Positions 1 to 10,990 of a stretch of 64,000 nucleotides of DNA are shown here, piece after piece (positions within the stretch are counted from its first letter, which is position 1; the number at the start of each line of letters is the position of its first letter). The DNA lies in the NCBI GenBank assembly GCA_029953675.1, contig JAMWBK010000010.1, positions 372,001 to 436,000 on the forward strand. Direction: 5' to 3'. Source of the DNA: Rhodosorus marinus. Lineage: Eukaryota > Rhodophyta > Stylonematophyceae > Stylonematales > Stylonemataceae. The notes beneath the pieces are model-generated. The model worked only from the letters and a program-made list of their open reading frames with translations, was not told where the DNA came from and ran no database searches. A program made the position numbers and the translations under genes.

Positions 1-3000
1 ACTCAGAGATTCCGCGCGGACAGTTTCTAAGATGTTCTCAACAATCTAGACTTTGTCCTGGGCGATTCGAATAGAACATGCAGAGCAAATTAGTGTTACC
101 CAGAAGAAGTCACTTTCGGACGATGCAGCACAAGCTCAGTAAGCAGAATTGTAAAATGCTCTACAGACTAAAACAATGCCTCTGTCGAAGAATCGTATCT
201 GAGCTGTTCATGGGTCAGTCGCCTATCTACAGGTAGCCGTACTATACCGTTCAAACGTGTTACTAAGAATCTAACAAAGAGCCGAGAGGCTTCAAGCGCC
301 TCATAACGGGCTAATGGGTATTTCCTGTCCGCAGGTACCGCTCTATTCGAGGTCGGCGTTCTTGCTGGGGCGCCGTCGACTTCTCGACATGCCTCTACGG
401 GAGCTTGAGCCCAGGACTAGCCTTCTGTCCATAGTCATAGCGTTGTTAAGTCCTGTCAGGGGTCTGCGACTCCCCGTGGAAACCCCTATCGGAATAAGAG
501 TTGCTGCGGTTCCGGTATCTGCTGACTACCAAAACGGTCACCAACACATACACTCCCCACACCTCCAGGATGAAATCAAGCGATCACCCACCACACAACA
601 CGATCCAGGACGTCAAGCCTCATGCGAAAGATTTGAGGGTCACTGCTGATGGTGATACTTTGGTTGGCTCCCAGTCCGCTCCTTGTGGACGTTCAGAAAT
701 TACTACCAACACGACACGGGGGATGAAGCTCCAGAAACATATTTCATTATATTTTTGAGGGTTTCTATTTTAGGATTCTCGGAATTTAGCCGCTTTTTGG
801 TGTAAGGACGTTGTTGAGTAGTTTTTTTCGGGAGGGTGTTGCGTTGGGAGGGGACGTGGGGACGAGATGATGACGTACATGAGTGAAGTGTTAGTTTACG
901 TCCTGCATCGTGATCTTGAAAGAGCAAGGCCTGAGCTTCACCCTGAAGCAATCATCGCGTTTTCGGAGGGACGGTCAATGTTGAAAAGCGTCCGAGAGTG
1001 TAGAAACTCTTTCAACACAGAGGATCCGTCGTGTTGACAGGAGTTTTAGGAATCAAGACTGCGGATTTAGGATAGTTAGTTGGGTGGGCTCACTTCGAGT
1101 TAGTACATTGGACTGTACTTATGAGCATTCAGTAGCAGGCTTTTTGTGTCTCCGTCCAGGTTTCAGCACGTGTACTCCGGATGATTCTAACGGAAAATTA
1201 GCTGAATTTTTTGAATTTTCGTTCGAATGCCCCTACTGACGCAGTCGCAGCTCAGAAGTACAGCAAGGATCGCCTCTAGAGTCCACCGACATCCACAGGA
1301 GCAGCAAATGCTTGTGCCTTGGGTAGGTGGTGGTTCCAGTTGTCATGCTGTGGCGAGGAGCAGGATGCGCTAGTAGTCCAATGAGAGGGTTCGGTACTTC
1401 CTTCTATTGTCCTTCCGAGCTGCTCATGGAAGACGTAGATGATGAGCTGTAAGGTATAATCATAGAACGAGATCTACACGAGCGCTACCAAATGTCATTC
1501 TTCCCCTCCTAATGCGATGAGGTTGACGGAAACGGGTTTTTTCATGCTGTACAGCGGCGTCCATGTACCACTCAGCTAGTAGCTCCGCAAGGAAACGTGG
1601 GGTTTTCATGCTTTACAGAACCGTCCATATGCCACTCAGCTAGTAGCTCAGCACCTCGGCTTCTATCGCCAGTGGTAGAAAAGGTCATGGAACAGGCAGG
1701 GGCTCCCGACTCAAACAAAGATACTCGGGTGAAACCCCCTCAATCTTTTAACCGCTAAAAAGAGCTTGGAGGTCAATTTAGTCCTACAGTCCTAAACAAA
1801 GGGAAAAGAAGCCAAACCGCGGCGAGAGGGCGACGCTCTGGTTCCCCCCGCCAAAGGCAATCGTTCACAGTCGCATGGAGCCTTGGCCCTTGACGCCGGT
1901 TCTTTCCTACGCTCCAGTTTAGGGTCTACTGGAGCGTATTCGACGCCGCCCGAAGAGTACAGGGCCGACCGGTTACTGCTGCGTTGCTTGGAGCACATTG
2001 CACTAATGTGGGACGAGTAAGCCATGCCACTACCGTCCCTAAAGAGTGCTGACATTGGCAAAACCATGGAACCTAGTCCTGGTTAGCAGTTTCAAACGGT
2101 CAGGCAGCAACCTTAGAGGGACCGAGTCCATTCCCCAAATACTATTTTTGGAAGCCAACAAGTTGTCCTCTCCGTTTTCTACCGTTCTTAAATCTAGATC
2201 ATCGTGCGAAGCTGACCTATTTTCAATAGAAAAATGATATATCCATTGCACACGAACCCTCAATCAATTTTCATTGCCAAAGGTTTTCCAGTTAAAAAAT
2301 CATTCCATAGACCGCACTGTTTGACCTTGATTCTTAAATCTAGATTAATTTACGAACGACTACTCTAAACCATTTAAGACCTCGTTTTGAAGGTGAAAAT
2401 ATGTTGTCAGCATTTTTGCTTTGGATCTTTTTTTAAGGCTCTTCCGTCCAACTTAACTGATTCTCGCTGTGAACGAAGCCCTCCTCGATGTCAGGGGGAA
2501 AAAAAGAAAGAAGCCGATCTATAAATAGAAATATCTGATTCAGGAAGCTTCGGTCTGAAGAGAAAATTATGTTTTTAAATATTTTATTGACGATTGAAGA
2601 AAACTGTGAACAAAAACATACGTTTTTCTTATTTGCTCCGGGAAAGACCCCCAAGGGTCGGGTAGAACTTCATCCTCGATGTATGATAGGAGAGGGGGTA
2701 TTTTTGACAAACATGAGATATCAAATATTATAATCAATATTTGTAAATTATTAAAGCGGTCAAGATTCTTGAGTTTTCGTTCACACCCTTTCCCCTTGTG
2801 CCGCCTTTAAAAAAATGTTAGAATGCATACCCCCCTACTAACTAAACGAAACTGGGAGGCAAAAAATGCTGTTAACTCCGAAAAGAACGAACATTATTCT
2901 TTTCAACGAAAAAAAACCGGCGCCAAGACGAAGCCCCCGCGCGTCTCTCCGATCTTTCTTGTTTTTTTTATGTTGGCACGATGATATGGGGAAATAATGG

Positions 3001-3384
3001 GTGTGGGGAGAGTGGTAATCAATCCTTGGCTGACGGGAAACTCCAACAGGAGAAATTTTATTTTTCATTTGATAAATCGGTTAGAAAAGACGTTGGACTC
3101 TTATGGGCAGAAATCTTTTTGCTCGGTTCGAGCAGAATTTCGTTTGTGCCAGGAAAGAAAGGACTTTTCCAGGGCGAAGGTTGGGAGATGGTATATATGG
3201 GGAGGGAACTATTGTGGGTGTGGGTTGACTTGAGAGGAAGAAGGTACTTCAATAAGTTGTGTATTAGCACATCAAACATTTTGACTATTTGGTTCTGATC
3301 TCTTGAGGAGGAGACGAGAGGGGTTAGGAGGTTTGTGTATATTTAACGTATTCTGTATCGCTGTTTGTAAAAGCTCTACCCAAG
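1..3384. other. Gene-free 5' region of the window
   Basis: No open frame here has coding character or resembles a family I know; the ORFs are short and overlap on both strands. There is an imperfect direct duplication at about 1535-1584 and 1601-1648. From about 2250 the sequence becomes AT-rich, then G-rich from about 2980 to the H+-ATPase start. A TATA-like TATATTTA lies at 3338-3345, about 40 bp before that ATG, and could be its core promoter, but this is only a resemblance. Confidence 0.5.
1535..1648. repeat. Imperfect 48-50 bp direct duplication
   Basis: Two copies, 1535-1584 and 1601-1648, share a TTTTCATGCT start and a CCACTCAGCTAGTAGCTC end, with scattered differences between. They are separated by about 16 bp. 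No coding role is seen; it looks like a local tandem duplication in decaying intergenic DNA. Confidence 0.7.
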
Positions 3385-6159
3385 ATGGTTATTACTTCCA
3401 TCGACCTTGGGTCGCTGGACGAGAAGATGGAGCTTCAGGTCAGCCCTGATGACCTGAAGGTGGACCCGGAATTCGGGTTGACTGAAGGGGAGGCCAAGGA
3501 GAGGATGGAGGCCATTGGTCCGAACGAGCTGCCGAAGAAGAAGAGGAACAAGTTCATGCAGTTCTTGTCGTTCTTCATGAACCCGTTGTCATATATCATG
3601 GAACTGGCTGCAATCCTGGCGATTAGTGTTACCGCTATCGGCGGGAATGTTCCGGACTACCCGGACTTTATCGGAATCGTGTTTTTGCTCGTGGTCAATG
3701 CTACAATCGGATTCGTTGAAGAGACAAAGGCTGGAGATGCTGTAGATGCTTTGATGGCGTCCCTGAGTCCTGAAGCAAAGGTGAAGCGTGATGGTCAGTG
3801 GAAGTCAATCGACGCTCGAGAACTGGTTCCTGGCGATATCATTGCGATCAAGCTTGGAGATATTGTGCCTGCTGATGCCAAGGTCATTGCAGGAGAGAAC
3901 GTCAAGGCGGACCAGTCTGCGATGACGGGAGAGTCCCTCCCAGTGAGCAAGGAGAAGGGCGACCTTCTGTATTCTGGCTGTGTCATCAAGATGGGTGAAT
4001 GTGAGGCTCTCGTGGTCGCCACCGGACCGGCAACATTTTTCGGAAGAGCGGCAGCACTCGTGGATGAGGGTGGCCCAAGCAACCATTTCCAGATCATCCT
4101 GGTCAGGATTGGCCTTTTCTGCGTGGGCTTGATTACCATCTTCACCATCGCAATCATTATTGTGATGTGGCCAGTTTTCCAATACTCGTTCAACAGGGGA
4201 ATCAATAACGTACTTGTACTGTTGATCGGAGGTGTTCCGATTGCGATGCCGACGGTGCTCAGCGTCACCATGTCTGTTGGTGCTCACAGTCTGGCCAAGT
4301 TCAAGGCTATCGTTACTAGGATCACTGCTGTGGAGGAAATGGCAGGAATGGATATTCTCTGCTCGGACAAGACCGGTACTTTGACGAAGAATAAGCTCGA
4401 GATCAACTTGGACATGCTGATTTCCTACCTCAAGGAGTATACCGTCCATGACGTCATGGTTATGGCCGCGCGCGCCGCACGAACTGAGAACCAGGATGCG
4501 ATTGACTTCGCCATCGTAAACCAACTCAGCGACCCGAGCGAGGCCCGAAAGGACATCAAGGAGGTCCATTTCATGCCTTTCGATCCGATCAGCAAGCGTA
4601 CGCAGATCACATATGTGGACGAGGCCACCGGCAAGACGATGCGCTCCTCCAAGGGAGCCCCGCAGATCATTAGGGATATCTGCAAAGCTGAGGGCGATTT
4701 CAAGAAGGAGATCGATCAGGCCATTGACGACTTTGCAGGGAGCGGCTACCGCGCACTTGGAGTCTGCGTTGCTGAAGTACCGGAAGGAACTAGGAGTGAG
4801 GAGTTGCCTGATTGCGACTGGACCTTCGTCGGAATGATTCCCATTTATGATCCTCCAAGGGACGATTCTGCGGAAACCATTCAGAAGGCGCTCGACCTCG
4901 GTGTCCAAGTGAAGATGATCACGGGAGACCAGCTGGCTATTGGCAAAGAAACCGCTCGCCTGCTTGGTATGGGAACCAACATGTACAACGCCGAAATCCT
5001 CAGCGCTGAAAAGAAACGTGAGGTCGAGATGACCACGGGTCAGAGCATGGCTGAAGTGCTTGAGGGATGTGATGGAGTTGCGGGAGTTATGCCCGAGGAC
5101 AAGTACGAGATCGTGAAGGAGCTGATCGGCAACGGACATGTTGTTGGAATGACCGGAGATGGTGTGAACGACGCCCCTGCGCTCAAGAGGGCTAACATTG
5201 GCGTTGCAGTTGCCGACGCCACTGATGCCGCAAGGAGCGCCGCTGACATTGTTCTGACCGAGTCCGGACTCAGCGTCATCATTACTGCTATCATTGGAGC
5301 GAGGAAGATTTTCCAGAGGATGAAGAACTATGCTCTTTTGGCCACGGCAACCACTGTGAGAGTGGTCGTAAGCTTTTCGATCCTGATCTTTGCTTGGAAG
5401 TACGATCAGCCACCATTCCTGGTGCTGCTTTTGGCACTTCTCAATGACGGAACCATCATGACAATTTCAACTGATCGCGTACAGCCATCGAAGGTTCCGG
5501 ACCAGTGGAGGCTTGGAGAGATCTTCTTCGTTGCAGTTACAATGGGTCTCTACCTGACGATTTCGACGCTGCTGTTCTTCCATATTGTTTTCGAGACGGA
5601 TTTCCCACAGACGCTTGGCCTCGAAGCGCCTTGGTTGGACCCGGAGAGTTCGGACTTCAGAAACCCGAATGCGTTCATGCTCCACTCACTTGTTTACATG
5701 CAGGTCTCTATCAGTGGACAGGCGCTGATCTTCAGTACTCGCTCGACAACTTTCTGGTTTATGGAGAGGCCGAGCGTGCTCCTGATGCTCGCTTTCGTCA
5801 CAGCGCAGCTGATCTGTACCTTCCTCGGTGTTTACGCGGACTTTGGTTTCACTCAAATCTCGGGTGTTGGATGGGGCTGGGCTGCCTTCGTGTGGGTGTA
5901 CAACCTGTGCTGGTTCCTCCCGATTGACATTCCCAAGCACTTCGCGAAGGCTCTCCTGCATCCAGAGGCCTGGCTGCATAGCAGGAAGCAGCACTTCCGC
6001 GGCGCGAAGCGCACCGACCCCTTCAGGAGGAACTCGATTTCTTCCATTGGAGTCGACGCTGCCCGTCAACGTGCTTCAATCGAGTCGACGCTCACTGCAC
6101 AGCACCGAAACTCGCTCAACATTACGATTCGCGAGCTCGAGGAGAAGAAATACCGATAA
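3385..6159 (+). CDS. Plasma-membrane H+-ATPase (P-type, P3A), intronless
   Basis: P-type cation pump that uses ATP to export protons and energise the plasma membrane. The frame of 924 codons is uninterrupted and of normal family length. Visible motifs are the actuator TGES at residues 181-184, the phosphorylation motif DKTGT with Asp328, and the hinge TGDGVNDAP at 590-598. The N-terminal cation-ATPase segment (about 15-90), paired membrane segments before and after the actuator, and a C-terminal bundle with the LLALLNDGTIM signature are all present. The tail (about 840-924) is basic and Ser/Arg-rich, a place where these pumps are often regulated. The start is the first ATG of the frame, preceded by a G-rich leader. 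Its lack of introns contrasts with most neighbours. H+ rather than Na+ specificity is inferred from overall P3A character. A minus-strand ORF of 444 codons across it is a codon-bias shadow. Confidence 0.97.
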   Translation: MVITSIDLGSLDEKMELQVSPDDLKVDPEFGLTEGEAKERMEAIGPNELPKKKRNKFMQFLSFFMNPLSYIMELAAILAISVTAIGGNVPDYPDFIGIVFLLVVNATIGFVEETKAGDAVDALMASLSPEAKVKRDGQWKSIDARELVPGDIIAIKLGDIVPADAKVIAGENVKADQSAMTGESLPVSKEKGDLLYSGCVIKMGECEALVVATGPATFFGRAAALVDEGGPSNHFQIILVRIGLFCVGLITIFTIAIIIVMWPVFQYSFNRGINNVLVLLIGGVPIAMPTVLSVTMSVGAHSLAKFKAIVTRITAVEEMAGMDILCSDKTGTLTKNKLEINLDMLISYLKEYTVHDVMVMAARAARTENQDAIDFAIVNQLSDPSEARKDIKEVHFMPFDPISKRTQITYVDEATGKTMRSSKGAPQIIRDICKAEGDFKKEIDQAIDDFAGSGYRALGVCVAEVPEGTRSEELPDCDWTFVGMIPIYDPPRDDSAETIQKALDLGVQVKMITGDQLAIGKETARLLGMGTNMYNAEILSAEKKREVEMTTGQSMAEVLEGCDGVAGVMPEDKYEIVKELIGNGHVVGMTGDGVNDAPALKRANIGVAVADATDAARSAADIVLTESGLSVIITAIIGARKIFQRMKNYALLATATTVRVVVSFSILIFAWKYDQPPFLVLLLALLNDGTIMTISTDRVQPSKVPDQWRLGEIFFVAVTMGLYLTISTLLFFHIVFETDFPQTLGLEAPWLDPESSDFRNPNAFMLHSLVYMQVSISGQALIFSTRSTTFWFMERPSVLLMLAFVTAQLICTFLGVYADFGFTQISGVGWGWAAFVWVYNLCWFLPIDIPKHFAKALLHPEAWLHSRKQHFRGAKRTDPFRRNSISSIGVDAARQRASIESTLTAQHRNSLNITIRELEEKKYR

Positions 6160-6160
6160 G

Positions 6161-6186
6161 CGATACAAGCTTCTCAGCTTGTATCG
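6161..6186 (+). other. Perfect 11-bp hairpin just after the H+-ATPase stop codon
   Basis: Arms CGATACAAGCT (6161-6171) and AGCTTGTATCG (6176-6186) are exact reverse complements around a TCTC loop. It starts one base after the TAA at 6157-6159. It would fold in the 3' UTR and may affect stability or 3'-end formation; that role is inference. Confidence 0.8.
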
Positions 6187-6519
6187 GTGCAATTAGAATA
6201 AGAGAACATATTTCAAGTTATTGCATAGCTGGGAAAATTACAATAGATACATAACTTGTATAAAACAACCCCTTAATTCACAACACCATTTGCACACAGC
6301 TCACAGTCCCGCCCTGGTTCTTCGCACGGTCCGAAGTTCTGCATTAGTTCGTAGAGTTGAAAAACAGCCTGTCTGCCACCGACACGAGCTCGTGGCAGCC
6401 GGGAACGCATGAATCCTCGGGGGGGGGGGTAGCGGGCGGGGGGGGTCGACTGAGGCGATCATATTGATATGATCCATGGGCAGCTTTTGTCAGGATAGTC
6501 AGAAAGCTGGAGGCTTGAG
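6187..6519. other. Intergenic spacer with G-runs
   Basis: Spacer between the H+-ATPase and the DUF155 gene. It holds a very G-rich stretch at about 6419-6448 (runs of 8-11 G), a possible G-quadruplex on the coding strand of the downstream gene. No gene is seen. Confidence 0.6.
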
Positions 6520-7836
6520 ATGATTCGATCTTCTCTTGCTCGAATTGCAAAGCTGAATCGGAGTTTGAAAGCTGATTCCCAAAGTGTTGATAGACTTGGT
6601 CGGCTGTTTACTACTTCCAGTGATGATAGACGAAACAAGGATGCGACGAAGAAGCCGGCAGCTGCTGTACTGCCGAAATCCGTAGCGACAGGAGCAGTTC
6701 CGATTCCTGCGCGTAAGAAGAGTCACGTGCGTGATAAAAAGAAGCGGTTGAAGCGAAGCAGTCCGAACGATCGTCAAGTTTGCGCGGCGTATTCGACCAC
6801 TGGCGATGTTGACCTTGGGCAGCTGCATTTGACCTTGACGTTGAAGGGAATTGCGCTAGTGAGTTTCCTCCACCTAAAAAAAATTAGCCAAACAGGACTG
6901 GGTCCTCACACAATTCGGTTCCCTGCATCTCGACTGTTCTTCAGGAAGGTCGCGAAAAGTATGGCAACGAATCTTCAGGTTGTAGCATTCCAGGCGGAAC
7001 TGGACGTGAAAACGGCTACTTGTTTATGTTCCCCAGCGGCTCTCTGGTCTTCTGGGATGTACCATTAGGTACTCGACGAAAGATTTTCGATGAAGCCAGG
7101 TGAGGAACACTATCCTGAAGTTCCCATGGAAAACTTTGACTCGCTTTCTGAGAGCTTTTCATCTCTAAAAGCTCAGTGAGCTTTCTGGAGATGACCTGAT
7201 TGTCCCTTTCGATGAATTTGATCACGAATTTGAGATCAACGTGGAGGAGGAGAACACCTACTTCAAAAACGACAAGATCCACGTGAGAGACTTGAGCAAC
7301 AAAGAGGAGCTCCTCGCTCTATCCTTTGGCCTCGCGCAATCCACAAAGTTGCAAGTTTATGAGGAAGCCATCGATAAACTGGTTGAAGAAACTCAGGTTC
7401 TACCTAATCAGCTGGCGATCCATGGGAGAATCTATGAGTCCAATAGAACTCTTAAGCGGAGAATGGGCACGCTGCTCTCCGCTAGGTAACCAGCCTGATC
7501 TGTCTGTGAACAGAAATCATGATGAGTTTTTGACTAGTAGTCATATACTTGTGAACTAGGTACTCGATGAGCCTTCTATCGGACATTCTGGATACTCCTG
7601 ACTTCTTCTGGGAGCATCCGAATCTGGAAGTTCTCCACAAGCAGTGCCGCAGCGAGATCGGCATAAGCAAGAGAGTAAACTTGCTCTCAAGGCGTATGGA
7701 CATCATTAAGGATTCGCTGGACTTGATCAATACCGAAATCACGGGGACAAGTAGTCATCGAGTTGAATGGTACATTGTCTCGCTCATCGCGGTGGAGATT
7801 GTCATCGAAGTTGGAAAGCTTTTCTTCGATCACTAG
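6520..7836 (+). CDS. RMND1/Sif2-like DUF155 family protein
   Basis: Four exons: 6520-6858, 6945-7099, 7177-7485, 7560-7836 (359 aa; introns 86, 77 and 74 bp, all GT-AG). The protein has a basic Ser/Thr-rich N-terminus that looks like an organelle-targeting leader, then the DUF155 core. Recognisable conserved blocks are NGYLFMFPSGSLVFWD, the AQSTKLQVYEEAIDKLVEET block, LLSDILDTPDFFWEHP, and SHRVEWYIVSLIAVEIVIEV near the C-terminus, the last predicted to be a membrane segment. Family members (human RMND1, yeast Rmd1/Sif2) are mitochondrial or membrane proteins linked to mitochondrial translation or morphology; the exact role here is unknown. Exon joins are phase-consistent: 0, then 2, then 2. 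Some family members in algae go to plastids, so location is open. Confidence 0.9.
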
Positions 7837-8480
7837 GTGCATTCACCGGTTTTCATTCCGTCTTGTTGCTGGACAAGGACGCACATTCGAGTGCTGTCGA
7901 TGTCATGCTTGAAGATCCGTCCTTCCGGATTTTCTTCGTACACAAATGTCAACCCCAACAAAGCCCTGCAGAGAACGGTACGAACTAATCACTGTTTTGT
8001 GGGAATAATCTTGCTGTTCGTCGACAATCGTGAAGGCGCGGAACAGGGTTTCCAAGTGAGCCCGCCGCCGCCCATGCATCCCTTTTCATGTGCTCCACCA
8101 AAAATTGGCCTGGGTTGTTAATCATTCGATGGGTGACCTGCTCAAGCTCAATTGGACAAACATGTAAATTCTATTAACGCTTTGCCGCCAGCAATGACTT
8201 CCTGACAATGGCATCCAGTTGGAGATTCATGACCACCCGAGTTCTACCGCAGCTCCTCGATTCGCAGCGGCAGGATTGCTAATCATTTGATAGGTGGCCT
8301 CCTCAGGCGCTTCCTTGCCGCTAGCTCGAAATGCCTTCCTCAACACTACTATCAAAGCCCTACTCCCCTAGAGAGTTCCTATCCGCATTGAATTCTACAC
8401 AATAGCAATCACGTTGGAAATTCATGAAACCTCCCCGTAACGAATCTTTTGTCGTGAGCTGGCCGGAGTTAACAAGTCAC
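7837..8480. other. Intergenic, no gene seen
   Basis: Downstream of the DUF155 gene. Only short frames on both strands; no splice-compatible coding blocks recognised. Confidence 0.5.
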
Positions 8481-8700
8481 AGAGCCCATGGCCTATCAGC
8501 TTCCCCGTGAAGAGCCTCTGGTCTATGAGCTACAAGCGGCAATCAGCTCCTCAGTGAGCACTCGATTCGCTACGATAAGCTTTTGCAGGAGACATCTACG
8601 TATCATCTGTCCATCAAGAAGAATTCTTTCCAGACTCCTTCACCTTGTAGGAGCTCTTGGCCACAGTCATCATCACGACACCAACAACATAACACATCAA
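8481..8700 (+). repeat. Repeat family A, copy 1 (partial, diverged)
   Basis: Begins AGAGCCCATGGCCTATCAGC and matches copies at 8765 and 11343 over about 220 bp, including a later CATCATCACGACACCAAC block. All copies are in the same orientation. Short frames over the start encode similar peptides (QLPREEPLVYELQAA-like) in each copy, suggesting decay from a once coding or conserved sequence; its identity is not recognised. Confidence 0.7.
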
Positions 8701-8764
8701 CAGAAGGTCATCAGTTCCAAACGCCTTGCTCTTCCCCATCTGAGATTCTCAGCCCGGGTACAGT

Positions 8765-9170
8765 AGAGCCCATGGCCTTCCAGCTTCTGCGCGAAGAACC
8801 TCTGGCCTATGCGCTGCAAGGGGCGTTCACAGATCCTCAGCGAGCACTCAATTTACATTTGCTACGCCAGGCTGGCGAAGGAGACTTGTGCGAATCGCCT
8901 GTCCGTGACGGAGAATTCTTTCCAGACGGCTCCATCTTGTAGCCTCTCTGGGCCGCTGCGGCAATCATCGTCACGACACCAACAACATAACGTTCACTCC
9001 GTAGAAACCGATCTCCTATGACCGGATCGACTTCTCCAACCCTGCTGGCTCATTGAGATGCCGCCTTCCATGTGAATGAACACATCCACGTGAGCACAGC
9101 GAGGTCAAACAGGGTGGGAAATCCAGCTGGTTCGAAGCTGTCACGACGCGTTGGGACATTTCATCTAGCA
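8765..9170 (+). repeat. Repeat family A, copy 2 (about 400 bp)
   Basis: Matches copy 3 (11343-11751) along almost its whole length, with indels, through a shared AACCCTGCTGGCTC block and on to a GCGAGGTCAAA block. Frames are interrupted. It runs straight into the tandem array that starts at about 9176. Confidence 0.75.
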
Positions 9171-9175
9171 GCGGA

Positions 9176-9710
9176 ATGGCATTCTTCCTAAGTCATCAGT
9201 TACCAAACGCGACGCTCTTCCTCATTTGAGATTCTCGTCAATGGCATTCCGTTGAGAGATTTATACGAAGATGGCATGCTTCCCAAACAAGTCATCAGCT
9301 CCAAACGCGGTGCTCTTTCTCATTTGTGAGATTCTCGCAATTGACCTTCCGTTGAGAGGTTTTCCGAGGATGGCATTCTTCCCAAATAAGTCAGCAGTTC
9401 TGGAAGTGACAAGTTGCGCTTGTCTTTCAAGTTTGCGGATCCCCTCTCTGTTTGTTCGTCAATGACATTCCGTTGAGAGATTTATACGAAGATGGCATGC
9501 TTCCCAAACAAGTCATCAGCTCCAAACGCGGCGCTCTTCCTCATTTGTGAGATTCTCGCCATTGACCTTCCGTTGTTAGATTTTACGAGGATGGCATTCT
9601 TCCCAAATAAGTCATCAGTTCCCCAAAATGCGTTGCTCTTCCTCGTCGATGACATTGAGTTGAGATATCTTGCGAGGATGGCATTCTTCCCAAATAAGTC
9701 ATCAGTGATT
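9176..9710 (+). repeat. Tandem array, six units of about 87-122 bp
   Basis: Units starting near 9176, 9271, 9370, 9492, 9591 and 9678 each begin with ATGGCATTCTTCCCAAATAA or a close variant, then AGTCATCAG, and most continue with a TTCCTCATTTGTGAGATTCTC-like segment. Units 2-3 and 4-5 form a higher-order repeat of about 221 bp. The frame stays open through pairs of units (64 and 79 codons), but no start context, splice sites or domain is seen, so I do not call a gene. Confidence 0.85.
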
Positions 9711-10169
9711 AAGGTGGTAAAAGTTGTTTAACTTTGCTGTGGAGCCTCTTTGTGTTGTCTTCTTTATAAGGTGTTGAGGGGGTTTGCAATCTTCTTTGTC
9801 GGAGGGTGGGGGGGGGGAAGGGGTTTGGAGGGTTGGGGAGGATGTTTTGCTTAGGTTTGGGTTTTAGGGAGGCTCTGTTGGTGGTTTTGAACTGACGTAG
9901 GGAGTTGTGTTGTACCGGTTGATACAGTTTTTTGCCGTCTTCTCGAGGAGGCGACTGAAGTGGGCTTTGTGGTAGACCAGCGGGGTTAAGTGGAGTTGGT
10001 TTGCTGGTGGGAGGGTTGCTCGAGCGACCTTTGCGGAGAGATTTTCTTTCCAATTTTTTTTCTTTTCTTCTGAGGGGTTGAGGGACGTTGCTGTCTATCG
10101 AGGAATTTTGGGAGGGGATCGTGAGTGCACTGGAGAGGTTGTATTTGTTTGTGTTTTCTTGCAGGATAG
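9711..10169 (+). promoter_or_regulatory. G+T-rich leader of the UBC12 gene
   Basis: About 450 bp with strongly G+T-biased top strand and almost no coding features. A long minus-strand ORF across it (Pro/Lys/Gln-rich) is a composition artefact. Similar leaders precede most genes in this window, so this probably contains the promoter and 5' UTR. Confidence 0.5.
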
Positions 10170-10990
10170 ATGGCATCGTTTGCTTTTGCTAGGAAGAGGA
10201 AGGAGACTGAGTTGAGCAAACAAGGTGGTGAAGCGATCCCGCCCGGGCTTTTGAGATTGAAGAAAGGTAAAGTTTGCTCCCGACTGGGGAAGCTGTTATT
10301 TTGTGGGGTGCAGGAGCTGCTCAGCTGAGTCGCTTTGCGCGGGATTTTTCTGTTCAGATTTTGAGGAATTGGACCTGCCGAGGACCATGAAAATGAACAT
10401 GAATCCAGAAGATATTTCTACCTTCACTGTTGATCTGGTTCCAGCCGAGGGACCGTGGAGGGGTGGATTGTTTGTGTTTCGGTTTACTGTTAATACTATG
10501 TCCTATCCTCACGAACCACCAGTAGCCCTTTGTCTTACTCAGGTATCTACTTCTGCGCGTAAAGAGTGCAGTGGACGACTTAGAAATCTGCTGGCACTGA
10601 AGCCACGGCGTGTTCACCTTCTTCTCCTCTCAGGTTTATCATCCAAACATCAATAAGGAGGGAAAGATTTGTCTGAACGTGCTCAGAGACGATTGGAAAC
10701 CGTTTTATACCATCACAACCGTCTTGCAAAGCCTGCAGCTGCTTTTCACGGTACTATCCTTGATTCTTTTAATGTCGACTTGATGCTTGGTGAGCACCAT
10801 CATATCTGAAGGGCTGTTTTGTGACGTGCAACCCTTACAGGAACTCGTGAATCCGGACGACCCACTAAACAAGGAAGCCGCGGCCCTCATGAAACAGAAC
10901 GAGCGCCGCTTTGATAGCGTTGTCAGGGACACAATACGCGGTGGCATATCCGTAGACGGTGTGAGGTACCGCGGCAACCTCGCGAGATGA
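10170..10990 (+). CDS. UBC12: NEDD8-conjugating enzyme UBC12 (UBE2M type)
   Basis: E2 enzyme that transfers the ubiquitin-like protein NEDD8/RUB to cullins and so activates cullin-RING ubiquitin ligases. Four exons: 10170-10266, 10358-10542, 10634-10750, 10841-10990 (182 aa). The UBC fold is evident: the ELDLPRTMKMN strand, YPHEPP, the HPN motif at 97-99, and the catalytic cysteine Cys107 in GKICLNVLRDDWKP. That last block, with the later NPDDPLNKEAA, is the UBC12 rather than general E2 signature. The short basic N-terminal extension is where UBC12 proteins dock the NEDD8 E1. The C-terminal 25 residues after the last helix are longer than usual. The gene lies between two copies of repeat family A. 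Confidence 0.95.

Noticed and set aside
1792-2263. Adjacent minus frames near 2 kb as a gene
   Set aside because: Two short frames in different phases without usable splice sites or family resemblance.
3805-5139. 444-codon minus-strand ORF
   Set aside because: It lies fully inside the conserved H+-ATPase and follows its codon bias; a shadow frame.
9271-9731. Repeat-encoded peptides (MACFPNKSS / MAFFPNKSS) as a repeat-protein gene
   Set aside because: Frames break between superunits, no start context or splice partners; better explained as non-coding tandem DNA.
9709-10176. 155-codon minus-strand ORF, Pro/Lys-rich
   Set aside because: Composition artefact of the UBC12 leader, same reasoning as above.
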